This document shows positions 1 through 11,294 of a stretch of 64,000 bases of DNA, piece after piece; the first letter of the stretch is position 1, and the number at the start of each line of letters is the position of its first letter. Source of the DNA: Euryodendron excelsum (taxonomy: Eukaryota; Streptophyta; Magnoliopsida; Ericales; Pentaphylacaceae); NCBI GenBank assembly GCA_033060915.1, contig CM065384.1, positions 29,637,001-29,701,000 on the forward strand, given 5' to 3'. Made by a program: the position numbers and the translations under genes. The notes beneath the pieces were generated by a model. It saw only the letters and a list, made by a program, of their open reading frames with translations, was not told the origin of the DNA and ran no database searches.

Positions 1-2152
1 TTTGTGTCTCTTGTCATGTTATTTTTTGGGAACATAAGACATTTTTCTTCTTATCCTCATTTCATTTATCCTCTTCTTCTTCCACTTCTTACTTCACTGA
101 TCCTACTGTTGAGCTCTTTCCTGAGGATATTGATGTACCTACTACTAAGACGCCTACTGTGCCACATGTTACTGTCTATCCAGAAGAGTCCCCGTCTGCT
201 AATCCTGCTCCTCGTACTAGGTCTTCCTTATCTGATCCATCTCTACCCTCTTCCTCTACTGAGCCCACTATCAGGCGTTCTACTCAAGTAAGGGAGACTC
301 CTACTCACCTTCGTGATTATTACTGTTTATCCATTATTTTTGCTCATCATAAGCGTTGCTCCTATAGCGAGGCTAGTTCCAACCCTTTTTGGCAGCAAGC
401 TATGGATAATGAATTATAAGCTCTCACCAAGACTCACACTTGGAACTTTGTTGATCTTCCTCCTGGTAAATCTGTGATTAGGTGTCGATGGGTTTATAAG
501 ATCAAAACTCGTTCTTATGGTTTTGCGGAACGGTACAAAGCCCCTTTAGTTGCCAAAGGCTTCACTCAAGAGTATAGAATTGACTATGAGGAGACCTTTT
601 CTCTTGTTGCCCGTCTCACTTCTGTTCAGAGTCTCATTGTTGTTGTTGTTGTCTAACAGTGGCCTTTGTATCAGATGGATGTCAAAAATGCCTTCCTCAT
701 CGGTGATCTCTCTAAGGAAGTCTATATATAGCCTCCTCCTGGTTCTCCTTACTCTCCACATCAAGTCTGTAAGCTTCGTCGTGTTATATATGGTCTTAAG
801 CAAGCTTTTCGTGCTTGGTATGCCAAATTCAGTTCCACTATTAGCGAGCTTCGCTTCTCTTCTAGTGATTATGATTCTACTCTCTTTGCTCGCAAAACTA
901 CATGTGGCACTGTTCTCCTACTTCTCTATGTGGATGATATAATTCTCACTAGAGATGATGTGCATGGTATTTTTGAGCTCAAGAATTTTCTTAGCAGACA
1001 ATTTGAGATGAAAGACTTTGGTCCTCTTAGTTACTTCCTTGGTTTTGAAATATCTTCTGTTTCTACTGGTTATTCTCTCTTTCAAGCGAAGTATGCCTTA
1101 AATCTTCTTACTCGTGCTGGTCTCACTGATAGCAGGACTGCTTCCACACCTTTAGAAGTTAATGTGCGTCTTACTCCTCTGGATGATGAGCTTCTGTCCA
1201 ATGCTACTCTCTATCGACAGCTTATTGGCAGTCTTGTCTACCTCACTATTACTCGTCTTGACATTGCACATGATATTCACCTAGTCAGTCAGTTTCTATC
1301 TTCCCCGCGCTCAACTCACTATGCTGCAATTCTTCGTATTCTTCATTATATTAAGGGTACTCATTTTTATGGACTACATTATTCTCACCACTCTTCTCTA
1401 CAACTTCATGCTTATTCTGATACTAATTGGGCTGGTGATCTTACTGATCGATAATCTACCACAAGCTTCTACTTCTTTCTTGGAGATTCTGTTATTTCTT
1501 GGCATAGTAAGAAGCAGACCCTTACTGCTCGCTCTAGCACTGAAACTGAATACCATGCATTAGCTGATACCACTCAGGAACTTCTCTAGTTTTGGTAGTT
1601 ACTTCAAGATATAGGTGTCTTTTCATTCTGGTACTACTGTTCTTCATTGTGACAATCGCAGTGCGATCATGATAGCTCATAATGATGTGTTTCATGATCG
1701 TACTAAGTACATTATGATTGATTGTCATTTCATTTGTCAACATGTCATGTATAGCACAATTCATCTTCTCTTTGTGACATCTGCTGCCCAAACTGCTGAC
1801 ATATTCACCAAGTCTCATCCCCTATGACGGTTTTATGATCTGGTTACTAAACTCAATTTGATCTCCACATTACTACCTTGAATTTGCGAGGGGCTATTAA
1901 TGTGAACATAATCCCTCCATTGTCTCACTTGTCAAGCTTCATCTGTCAAACCAAACAATAGAGAGATTTTCACTATTGTCAACAAGGTGCCATTGTCAAC
2001 GATGGTGCCATGATTCATGGTTGATCTGTCTTCCATCTTTCTCTATATATATCACATAACCTTACTGTAAATACATATCATCTTGTACAGAATTATATAC
2101 AATAGAATTCTTTCTCACCTTCTCTTTCTCTGCTTTTCCTACCATTCTAACA
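1..2152 (+). mobile_element. Ty1/copia retrotransposon, 3' half, decayed
   Basis: The plus strand encodes the C-terminal part of a copia polyprotein, entering from outside the window. In order I see a proline/serine-rich linker (about 60-300), the start of reverse transcriptase (WVYKIKTRSYGFAERYKAPL near 486-545), MDVKNAFL (about 675), the YVDD catalytic box (about 930-941), the DFGPLSYFLG segment, LIGSLVYLT, and RNase H signatures (SDTNWAG about 1417, TETEYHA about 1540, DNRSA about 1650). The reading frame is broken by several stops (for example 417-419, 654-656, 728-730 and 1452-1454) and by frame changes, so no intact polyprotein is possible. A polypurine tract (GCGAGGGG, about 1886-1893) and a 3' LTR (1901-2152) follow. 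The orientation is opposite to the MADS-box gene beside it. The 5' half (gag, integrase, 5' LTR) must lie left of position 1 or be lost. Confidence 0.92.
1901..2152 (+). repeat. 3' LTR of the left copia element
   Basis: This 252 bp segment directly follows a polypurine tract, begins TGTGAACATA and ends CTAACA. It contains a TATA-like TCTATATATATC near 2041-2052. No second LTR copy is visible to confirm the borders. The end at 2152 rests on the CA dinucleotide, and the start could be a few bases further left. Confidence 0.65.
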
Positions 2153-2603
2153 GTATCATTCCCTACGTGGATATGTTATATGATTAGTTTCACATTTGGA
2201 AAAGATTCTTGAGGAAAAATCAATAAAGTGATATCTTGTCTTATAAGTGGTAATGTTAAACAGTGAAAAAAAAAACCATTGACATATGATTCCTTTTTGA
2301 AAGGAGCAATCGGCCTTGACTTCCAATTTATTTGCAACCTTATGGGAGATTTTAGATAAATCAAGATAATTGATAACCTTGCGTAAGGATTACAGAGTAA
2401 TTTGAGGGATTAGTAGCATATATACCTACTAATCTTGCAAATCATTGCTTAAGTTTTACATTGCCGCGTACCAAGAGATATATATGCACACATATATACA
2501 TACACACATACATATATAATACTGGATTCCAAGTTTTGCCATGTACGTATATGCATTTTCGTTCCATACTTCCAATATTCTTGAGAAAGAAAAAGTTATT
2601 TAC
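2153..2603. other. Intron 4 remnant of the MADS-box gene
   Basis: About 450 bp of AT-rich sequence between the exon 4 donor (GT at 2603-2602 on the minus strand) and the copia LTR. I searched the minus strand for the 42 nt SEP exon 5 (a MLDQL-type sequence) and found none. This is therefore intron sequence interrupted by the retrotransposon. An (AC/AT)-rich tract lies at about 2478-2520. Confidence 0.6.
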
Positions 2604-2703
2604 CTTTGTTGATCTGATTTGCTTCAAGGAATTCTCCAGCTGGTGCTCAAGCTGCTCAAGCTCCTTTGTGCTTAATGGGCCCAATTCTTCCCCAAGAAGG
2701 TTT
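2604..2703 (-). CDS. SEP-like: MADS-box gene exon 4 (K domain)
   Basis: 100 nt between acceptor GCTGCAG and donor AAG|GTAAAT. It encodes [20 protein letters not shown], then [14 protein letters not shown], the leucine-heptad part of the keratin-like domain. It ends on a complete codon (cumulative 426 nt). This is the last exon visible. Confidence 0.93.
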
Positions 2704-3331
2704 CTGCAGCAGCCACAAATATTCAACACCCTGATTAAAAGTGTCTTTATTTTCTTTCATCAATCTTTAGCTACTAAAACAAGCCTAGTGTAATTAACGA
2801 AAAGCATGTAACAAACGCGAATTTATAAATATTGAAATTGCACAAAAGGAATATATACTTCAGATTACCTCTGAGATCGTTGTAGGATCTCGACTCTTGC
2901 CTTAAGCCTCAGATATTCATGGTAGTTATCCTGCTTTCGGGACATTGTAACCATTAAATATACATAAATATATATCTAATGAAGGGGTAGGAGGGGAAAC
3001 AAGAGCTGAGAGAGAAAATAACAATATTATATACAAAAAATATGTATACATTACCCATGTTCAAGAATGACTTAATAACAGGAGGTGGAAGAGAATATGT
3101 AGGGCTACCTGGTTCTCATTGACAGGTTGGCTGGCATCCAGTGAACCGTAGCTGCAGCTTTGGTACCTTTCAAGGGTTTTCGGCATGCTAAAATTGAATC
3201 AGAAAAAATAAAACCATAATAAGAACTTTGTTTCCTTTCTTTTTTCTTGCCTCCCTTTTAGGTGATTTGAAAAGCGGGCAATGCTTAGAATATAAAATTA
3301 AGTGGGAACACAGAGTAAGGCCATTTACAAC

Positions 3332-3375
<44 letters not shown>

Positions 3376-6300
3376 TTTTAAACCTATACAAAGCCATTAC
3401 CTCAATTATGCAATTAAATAGCTTGGCAAGTTTATGCTACTATATGCATATAAAAAATATAAAACATTAATTCATTTTGTTCTGAACTTCACAATCCATG
3501 CATAATGATAATTCGTCTAAAAATGCATGCAACTAAATGCAGGATGGACAAGCATCTAGATGAACGTAGAGTTTGGGACACTTATATTAGAAAACTTAGA
3601 GGGCAAGGATTTGAATAGGATATGTTTACAAACTTCAAATTAATTGAAATGTTGTTTTAATCATATTGAGAATGAATGGTGTGGAGAAAACAAAGGAGCA
3701 CTAGCATTTCTATACATGTACAGCTCATATTTTCAGCCTGTCTTTCCTAATTCACTTGACCAATTTTAACCTCGATCTTTAAATGTTTATTATATAAGCA
3801 GCATAACTTAATAATTAAAAAATAAAATGACAAACATACATGTTGCCAGCATATTAGCATGGGATGAAAATGAAAATCAAATACTATTTAGAAACACATG
3901 CAGTACTACATAAGCAGCATTTACAGCATAACGACCCACCCGTGTATAACTGAAACTTCTCTTAACAATGGTCAATATGGCACCATGATACGTTAACAAC
4001 GGGTACCTGTGAGGGCTTGCCTCATATTCTGATTTCCAGCCAACCATATAAACCGAGTTTCTAAGCATCAAAATGAAAATAAGTAAGGTTACGTTGAGAG
4101 TTGAACTAATACATCTTACCTTTGACGGTTATTCCTTAATCCCATTCGCCTCCTTGGTGATATCTACGAGAAGGTTTTTACTCCTCTCAATGGTGACACT
4201 GTTTGTTTAATTTAAAGAATTATCTAGTTAATTTTGAATTTGGAGTTCTTTAAATGTCAAAAGAAATATGGTGAAAACTAAATTGAGTTCGGAGCAAACA
4301 AGAGCTATTTCTGTTGAAACAAAGGAAAGGAAATACGTACAACATATATAAATTAAGGATTCATAGTCAGGTCAGATTCTTAGCATAAATTGGGAATTCT
4401 AGAGATTGGTAAATTTCAGGTTATTTAGATATTATTCAATAAATATTCACATGCAAGATGTATATTTAAGCATCACTTTTGAACCCAAAAAAAGAGGATA
4501 ACTTGGGAAAATTAGGGAATATCTAAAAACTTTGTTTATGAGCTTCATCTGATACTCTCCCTCTCATCTCTCTTACATTTTGCTTCTCACTGGGGAAAAG
4601 TAGAGATAAGACATCAAAAGATTTATCCTAATTATCCAGGAACTGCACCACAAAAAAAAAAAAAAAAAAAAGAGAGGTAAAAGAGGTGGAAGAAGATAGT
4701 ACTTCTTGCCAACAAATTAGAACTTGTTAAATATTCTCATTATTCTAAACCTTACCCTGTAGTGCATTCTACATATTCGTACAACTTCATCAAATAGTGC
4801 ACTATACATATTTATGTATTGACTTTTTGGTGGGATGTGAACAGTGATACACTTAATTAAATTTACCAAATGTTCGACTGGACTATGAATTAACCTTCTA
4901 TAGTACCAATCCCAATGATATGGGAATTACACCTTGAACACCTGCATGAGTTTTACAAGGCTAAAGGTTGAATAAAACTAGCTAAAATGCTTGAGGTAGG
5001 ATTCTAGATTACATACATGTACGTCTTCGAATCCTTAGAAGTTGGTCTGTAAATGTATATAGGAAGTGGTCTGTAAACATGAATGTCTAAACATACACTG
5101 GCATGCAAAAATGATATGACGTCCAATTAAACAAAAGCATGTACCAAATATGATTCAAATCTGTTTTCTTTAGAGATTATTTGGTTGCAAAATATATGAC
5201 AAGTAAAAGAATTGATACAGGTATGGGTTTAATTGAATCCTTTCTCTCGGCCCTCCAAAAGAAAATCTTCTTGCGTCATCCTTGATAAATTTAGACTGAA
5301 AACTGGTGCCACAGCTTATGCATTTGAAGCTAATTTGGGAAAGTATATGTTGTATTAGGATAAAAAAGTTAAACTAATTAAGTTTCAAGATTTTATATGA
5401 CAGATCTGTAATATGTAATTAATGCTGATATACACACAAATAAGATTTATTAAACATGGGTAATGTCATGGCCATATGGCCATTTCCCATTCAAAACCCA
5501 AGAAAGCAAATTCAGAAGCTAAAAGGGGTCTTTTGAAGTGAATAATGGAATGAGAAAAGGCATGGAACAGTCGGTCGCATTGCTATTCAACTGTAAAACC
5601 ATAGTATTCCATGTATATAAAGAAGTTGCCAATGGAGAAAGGAATTACAACTGGAAATACATGGTACTTCCAACAAACTAAGGGCACTACCTAAACACAC
5701 ACACATATATTCACACTTAGTTACAAGTACTCTTTATATGCACACACACACATATATTCACATGCAAGTGACTTCTATTACGATGAAATTCTTATATTCG
5801 CATTCCGAATATAAGATGGTATATCTTATAACTTGTATTCTTGCTTTCATGTCACTAATCACCTTTTTTTCTGTGATTAATTAACGTACAACTCGTTCAA
5901 CCTAAATGAACACCAAGAAATTTTGAACTGGCACAATTATTTCAGTTAAGTCGGTCAGGTTTCTTTCTTTTCTCAACTCAATAATTTTAAGCATCAGCAG
6001 TATGTATATCACTTGATGAAGCTTGTCCCCAAGGGTAGACAACAGTAGAAGTGTTTACCAATACGAAAATGAAGGATACCAAACAATATTAATCAACTTT
6101 GTATCGTAAATCTCCAATCAATAGTAAAATTACTTATTCATTGCAAAAACTAGATTCATTAGTTTTAGCATCTCATCATCAGCACTTCACCAAAATGATT
6201 CCATGTGTTCTCCTTCCTGATACCACACACTCAATTAGATCTTAATGACAAAGAACAAGAAAAAAATGATGCACATCTTAGCATGGTAATCTCCCCATAT

Positions 6301-8041
6301 TTATTCATTCTAAGCAAACACAAATAAAAATTATCACTTTTTCTTCACATGTTCCCATTTATTTTCTTTACTGGTGTTAGATCTCCAACCATATAGTAGA
6401 AACACAAACATAAAATACATAGTTGCAGTTTCCTGCCGACTATATTGGCTCAAGTGTTCACTAAAAAAATCCAGCATATTGAAGCTCGTGAAGATACAGC
6501 AGGTGACCAAAAAATGCAATTGGTGCATTAGCAAGTGAAAACGTAATCCTCTGTCATGCATTGATAGAAATAGAAGTATCTAAAAAATTAAAAATGAAGT
6601 AATCTTGAAGACAAAATATAGCATATGGAATCACCCATTCTATCAGAGTGACAAATTTTATATACTACATAACCTGCAAAAGGCAAGGAAGATCTAAGAA
6701 GCGGCCATTAATATGAAAAGTTAATTATATTAAGCAGAAACAAAGTCCTCGATATTTTTTAGCCAACAAAAAGTATGTTCGAGAAATAACAATATGGAAA
6801 AATGATTCATGCAGCCATCCAAAATTTCTCTGGTTTCACTCAGATCAAAATTTAGCTTGTCAGATGGAGAAGATAATCCATATATTAATGGTAATCATTA
6901 TAATAATAATAATAATAATAATAACAATAGGAAGTTGATGATAATAATAATAATAGTAATAATATCAATTTTTATAATAAATATTAGTATTAGTAGTACT
7001 AAGGGAAGAGAGGAGAGCTGTAGGGAAATAGTTTGTTAGGGTTGTACAGATTTGCAGCTTTAGAACCAAACAGACATCTTCTCTCTCTCTCTCTCTCTCT
7101 GTGTGAAAACCATTCTTTAATTGAACCACAGAGTGCAGCAGACTTGCCCTGAGAAACATCACATCCCTGGAAATCAAATCTTAACAGTGGATCAGTCTTA
7201 ATGGTGCGCGCTTTATAGTCTTTTAAAATCGAAAATTGTACAAGTTGCACCCATTTCCATCGTAATTACGTAACAAAGCCCTCATTAACTTACTTTGAAT
7301 CCAGCTTTTTAATGCAGAAAAAATAATTATAATAGAAAAATGAAGATTTACACTCCTAGACATCATATTCCATAGCTTATTAACGTAATCCAACAATAAA
7401 ACCTCAACAAAATACATTTAAATACTATTTAAAAAGGCATATAAAATACTATAGTGTTGGATAACAAGAACTAGTATAACAGGAAATAGAAAATGACTAG
7501 AAACATTAGATCTTACAGTAACAATCACCAAAGGCTCCATTTTTCAATGGATGTAACAATATTAAAGTTGCATCTATAGAAACAGATCAAAATTTCAAGT
7601 ATAGAAACCAAGGAAAATCATCAAAAATTTGAAATAAAGAAATAAGAGTTGTGAAATGATGGAAAATGGACAGATCTTGCAGGTAAACAAAGACTACATC
7701 TCTTAACACCTGAAAACCTAACTTATTGGACCAAATTAGGAGAGAAGATGGACAGAAGCAAGGGTCATACACATATACGTACACATAACACATACATATA
7801 CAACTAATACACTTACTCATGAGAGAGAGAGCGAGAGAGAGAGAGAGAGAGGATACCTAGAGCTGCTACAGAACTCATAAAGCTTGCCACGATTAGAAAA
7901 GATGATGAGAGCAACCTCAGCATCACAGAGAACTGAGAGTTCATAAGCCTTCTTGAGAAGCCCATTTCTTCTCTTAGAAAATGTGACTTGCCTGTTTATT
8001 TTGTTCTCTATCCTCTTCAGCTCTACCCTCCCTCTCCCCAT
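2604..8041 (-). CDS. SEP-like: SEPALLATA-like MADS-box gene, exons 1-4 (partial)
   Basis: Type II MIKC MADS-box transcription factor. Such proteins bind CArG boxes and act in tetramers that specify floral organs and meristem fate. Exons on the minus strand: 8041-7857 (185 nt), 3187-3109 (79), 2930-2869 (62) and 2703-2604 (100), all with GT/AG borders and matching phase, giving 142 codons. Exon 1 starts at [16 protein letters not shown] and encodes the full MADS domain ending [11 protein letters not shown]. Exon 2 gives [20 protein letters not shown] (I/K region). Exons 3-4 give the K domain ([36 protein letters not shown]). [16 protein letters not shown] and [12 protein letters not shown] point to the AGL2/SEP group, probably the FBP9-type subclade rather than SEP3 or AGL6; the subclade is inference. 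The K-domain end and C-terminus are missing. They lie left of the window or are lost, and copia DNA occupies the intron after exon 4. Confidence 0.93.
2869..2930 (-). CDS. SEP-like: MADS-box gene exon 3 (K domain)
   Basis: 62 nt between acceptor AAGCAG and donor AG|GTAATC. It encodes [20 protein letters not shown] plus the start of an arginine codon. Introns 2 and 3 are short, 178 bp and 165 bp. Confidence 0.93.
3109..3187 (-). CDS. SEP-like: MADS-box gene exon 2 (I region)
   Basis: 79 nt between acceptor TTTTAG (before 3187) and donor CAG|GTAGCC. It encodes [20 protein letters not shown] followed by PVNENQ. Size and phase match exon 2 of SEP-type genes. Confidence 0.93.
3337..3372. repeat. 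(GA)18 microsatellite in intron 1
   Basis: Uninterrupted GA run about 150 bp upstream (in transcript sense) of exon 2. Length polymorphism is likely. Confidence 0.95.
7821..7850. repeat. GA microsatellite at the exon 1 donor
   Basis: GA run with one GC interruption, lying immediately downstream of the exon 1 splice donor in transcript sense. Confidence 0.95.
7857..8041 (-). CDS. SEP-like: MADS-box gene exon 1 (MADS domain)
   Basis: ATG at 8041-8039. A longer open frame runs upstream to 8065 but has only a TTG there, so MGRGR is the start, as in other MIKC proteins. The exon is 185 nt, the canonical SEP/AP1 exon 1 size, and ends AG|GTATCC at 7857. The last two bases (AG) join C of exon 2 to make serine. 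Confidence 0.95.
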
Positions 8042-8103
8042 TTCTGTCTCTCTTTCTATTTCCAAAAGTAAACTCTTTCCTTCTTTTAATTTCCTTTCTC
8101 TCT

Positions 8104-8112
8104 CTATATATT
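8104..8112 (-). promoter_or_regulatory. Candidate TATA box of the MADS-box gene
   Basis: The plus strand reads TCTATATAT, giving ATATATAGA on the minus strand about 65 bp upstream of the ATG. It is flanked by pyrimidine/purine-rich leader-like sequence (8041-8103). That would imply a leader of only about 30-40 nt, so the real start site may be elsewhere. Confidence 0.35.
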
Positions 8113-9518
8113 CTACTCTTAGTTAAGAGCTGAACCCACTTTTAGAAGTGCCCCTTGAACGTGAAGGGCACCAAAAGAGATAAGAGAACAGTTGGAAGAA
8201 AAGAAAATAGAGAGAGAAATGGAAACCCTGAGGTGTACTCTATTTGGTTACCTTCTTCTACCTGGTCCCTTTGCTCAGTTCTCTTTAAAACCCTGGTTTT
8301 CACTAATTTCGAACTCATAAAGTCCCATCTTGTGTTACCTCCTTATTTTGGAGCAGAGTACCCATGTCGACACGACATGACATAGGCGTGGGTATAGGAT
8401 CTATGTTAGCCACTATTCTCTTTTTCTTGAATATAGTTGTCTTGGTCGAAGATCATCACAGAGTCCATTGACTCCCTTCACCGACTATCAAGGCTCATAT
8501 GTTATAGGCGTTGTTGTATATGCTGCTATATATACACAACAACTAATGCCCTAGACTTATATGAGAGAAAAAAATGAAGCTCGTGTTGAGAAGACAAATT
8601 GAGATACTTTTTTGGACACTTTTTTACTAAGTCTCTGTATCTTATAATTTGAAGGAGAGGCGAATCTAACTTTTAAATACGTATTTGTGTCCAATACCTA
8701 TACCCGAATCCGGAAAACATAACTCCCACCTAAAACACTAGAATAAGCAAAAGAAAACAAACTAATAACTAAAGGGTTTAGTTTTGATCCTTAGTAGTTT
8801 GTGTTTTTTTGTTTTACACAAGCATATCTTTAAAATGCCACATATGTCTTTTCAGAGTTAAATTATAGTATGAGAAATTAAGATTCATGGCACATATCTC
8901 AATGAGAAACTATGTCAACGACTATCTAATTTAAAAGTCAAATTAAAGATAAAAATACAAATTTAACATATTTCAATTATAAACTATTTAACTCTACTTT
9001 CTTATTATGTTATAACCGTCATATATAAGCAGTGATTATACGTACACATGTGCACCTATATCTAGTATGCGTGTTATATAAGATATTTTCCTCTCTTCCC
9101 ACCCCCTACTTCTCTCTTTCCCCTTCTAGATGTAAAACTTATTTTTATTTGTTTATTGTTTATATGCACGCTTTGTAATGTCTGCTCGATGTCAGCCCTA
9201 ACCTTAAAAGTGATGTTCCAAGACTTTTAGCTGGATACGTGTCGACTCTACAGCTATGCATATCTTTTATGCCTATTTTTTCTTTGGTGACATAGTAACC
9301 TCATTAAATGAGGTAATTACCAAATGCCACCAGCATATGTCAGTACTTAATCCAGTTTCAGTTTTTTTTTTTTTTTTCTCTCTCTCTATAAGCCAGCCGC
9401 AAAGCCGAGTTGTTTAAATTTAAGTATGCTTAATCGCCACATTTGTTTTATGAATACTACTGGGGTTATTTTAAATCTTAAGAACATGTAAATATGTGAA
9501 CAATCTTGTTTGCTATTT
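8113..9518. other. Upstream region of the MADS-box gene
   Basis: Intergenic DNA with no convincing coding sequence. It includes a purine-rich stretch (8170-8225, plus strand) and a T tract followed by CT repeats (9362-9390). An open frame at 8155-8385 has no recognisable domain and is regarded as chance. Confidence 0.5.
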
Positions 9519-9700
9519 TTGGTGTATTTGGATGATGACTTTTTTAGTTGTTTATGATTTTTTTTAACTATTTTTTACTCCCGATAAAAAAAAAATGAAT
9601 TTTTAGTCATAACTTAAGTTTAAAAAAGTTATTTAAATAAGTGACATTTTAAAATTAACTAGCCTATAACTTTTTAAAAAAAGTAATCCAAACACTTGGA
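9519..9700. mobile_element. Small foldback element (MITE-like)
   Basis: About 180 bp bounded by imperfect inverted repeats. The left end reads TGTATTTGGATGATGACTTT, and the right end, reverse complemented, reads AGTGTTTGGATTACTTTTTT. The interior is A/T runs. No clear target duplication was seen, so the superfamily is not assigned. Confidence 0.45.
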
Positions 9701-10483
9701 TAAGAGATAAGATATGAATTAACAGAGACCACATATCTTTTCAACTGTTGGATCTTGTACCAAGTTTTACTTGACCATTTCTTGATCGTGTTCATGTTAT
9801 TAGTGCCCTTTAGCTCACTTAAAATGCATGAAAATGCTAATTTAATTGAATTTGCTAACACCCATGCAGCTGCATAACCAAAGCAATAGAATTTTTTTGT
9901 CAAAGTAATCAATAATTATTTTAAGCATTGATTTTTTGTATATCAATTTCGCAAATCTCAAAATTACTTTAGCAATAGCCTAACTGGCATTTGCAACAGC
10001 TAATTACGAAAATAGAAGTAAAAGGTAAAGTCCATTCTAGAATGTTTCTCGTAATGTTCCGTATGTAAGGGGAATCAAGGATTTAGAGAGGAGAAAGAGG
10101 CTCTTCATATATAATTTCACGTAGAATTTACCCTTAACTTTTACAATCACATATATTAAGGTATCTTTTAGGGAACAAAGCTCATGGATCGTATGGCTTC
10201 TTTTTAGTGAAATCTTGCGAGCCAAATTATTCCTTCCTATAATTTGATAGCCCCTAAACTAAAAGCCTAATATGAATCATTTTAACTAGATGGAGTTGCG
10301 TACTAAGCCACTTGACTAAACTAAAAATCTACAATAGTCATACAACTACAAATTTTAAATTTCAATTTCAAGTCAGCACTTTTTATGGTCACAAATAAGC
10401 CGTTTCATGGAAATTTGAACTTTACTGTTATCCAAATTCAAAACTTATATATTATTATATGTTAAGCCAGAAAGGTCCAGGAT
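9701..10483. other. Intergenic, unassigned
   Basis: AT-rich sequence with no domain-bearing open frame. The segment around 10230-10400 reads like part of a decayed inverted-repeat element, but I could not place borders. Confidence 0.4.
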
Positions 10484-10782
10484 TTAACAACCACTACATG
10501 CATTGGCATGTATTGAGTCTCAACTAAAAAATTCACATAGAGGGCCTTGAGTATGGAAGTTGGAGTAACGAATTATTGGGTAGCTCTTTCATATAGGTGA
10601 GTTCCAGTGGTCATTATTTATGGTATCAGGTATCAAAGCCCATCTGCGCACATGACCATATGAGCTCGGAGGCACTATTGTGGGATTTTGAAGGCTAATC
10701 ATGATATTTGGACCTCACCACATTTGTTAATTGTGCTGTTTAGGCCCTTCACAAGGACGCAAAGAAATGAAAGGAGAGAAAT

Positions 10783-10926
10783 TGCAACGACCTAGGACTA
10801 TGTGAGCATGTGTTGAATCTCATCTCGCAAATTTGCATGACTAGTCTCAAGTATATAAGCAAAAAAAATTAAACCCAAATAACAGCCCTCGGCTAGACCT
10901 TTTAAGTGAGTTTTGTGATTGTTACT
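10783..10926 (+). repeat. Middle LTR of the TRIM array
   Basis: Starts TGCAACGACC after a purine tract, contains the TATA-like GTATATAAGC, and ends before the PBS-like ATATCAAAGCC. The boundary is inferred from alignment with the other two copies. Confidence 0.6.
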
Positions 10927-11054
10927 TAATATCAAAGCCAACAAGAAAGATTGCCTGGCCACATGAGTTAATTGTGGTGTTTTGACCTAGCCATAAGAGG
11001 TTCATTGTGATGTTTGGATGCTTCACAAGGATGTGACCCAATAAAGAGAGAGAT

Positions 11055-11191
11055 TGTAATGACCATTACCTGTGTTTGACTGTGTTGAGTCCTACATTGA
11101 AAGGATGTATAGGGATCTTGTGTATATAAGTAGGAGCAGTGAATCTATAACATCTCCTAGCTAGTCCTTTAGGTGAATTCAGATAGTTACA
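11055..11191 (+). repeat. Right LTR of the TRIM array
   Basis: Starts TGTAATGACC and ends GTTACA. It includes GTTGAGTCCTACATTG and GTGTATATAAG, the motifs shared with the middle copy. No PBS follows, as expected for the last LTR. Confidence 0.6.
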
Positions 11192-11255
11192 TTTTGATGT
11201 CTACTTGGTCTCCTATTTAGAATTTTCAATGCAATTTTTATAGTTTGCACTAATC

Positions 11256-11294
<39 letters not shown>

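Larger units (their letters stand above)
3188..7856 (-). other. Large intron 1 of the MADS-box gene (4.67 kb)
   Basis: AT-rich intron. GA/CT microsatellites lie close to both ends: 7821-7850, just inside the donor, and 3337-3372, about 150 bp before the acceptor. A third is at 7081-7100, and an ATA-rich trinucleotide tract spans about 6898-6990. I found no coding domain or complete transposon inside. First introns of MIKC genes often hold regulatory elements, but I could not identify a specific binding site here. Confidence 0.75.
10484..11191 (+). mobile_element. TRIM-like retrotransposon with three LTRs
   Basis: Three diverged repeats of about 137-144 bp (about 10484-10620, 10783-10926, 11055-11191) are separated by two short related spacers. 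The first LTR is followed by a primer-binding-site-like TGGTATCAGG (10621) and the second by ATATCAAAGCC (10929), resembling the initiator-Met PBS. Each of LTRs 2 and 3 is preceded by a purine-rich tract (AAAGGAGAGAAAT, AAAGAGAGAGAT) and starts TGCAACGACC or TGTAATGACC. Shared LTR text includes TTGAGTC, GTATATAAG, CTAG-CCTTT and AGGTGA. No protein is encoded. Size and layout fit terminal-repeat retrotransposons in miniature, duplicated to a 3-LTR, 2-spacer form. Confidence 0.72.

Noticed and set aside
2153..2603. Search for MADS exon 5 between exon 4 and the copia LTR
   Set aside because: No MLDQL-like coding sequence or 42 nt splice-bounded segment on the minus strand.
8042..8065. Upstream extension of the MADS protein by eight residues
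   Set aside because: The first codon is TTG and MIKC proteins start at MGRG; the ATG at 8041 is the start.
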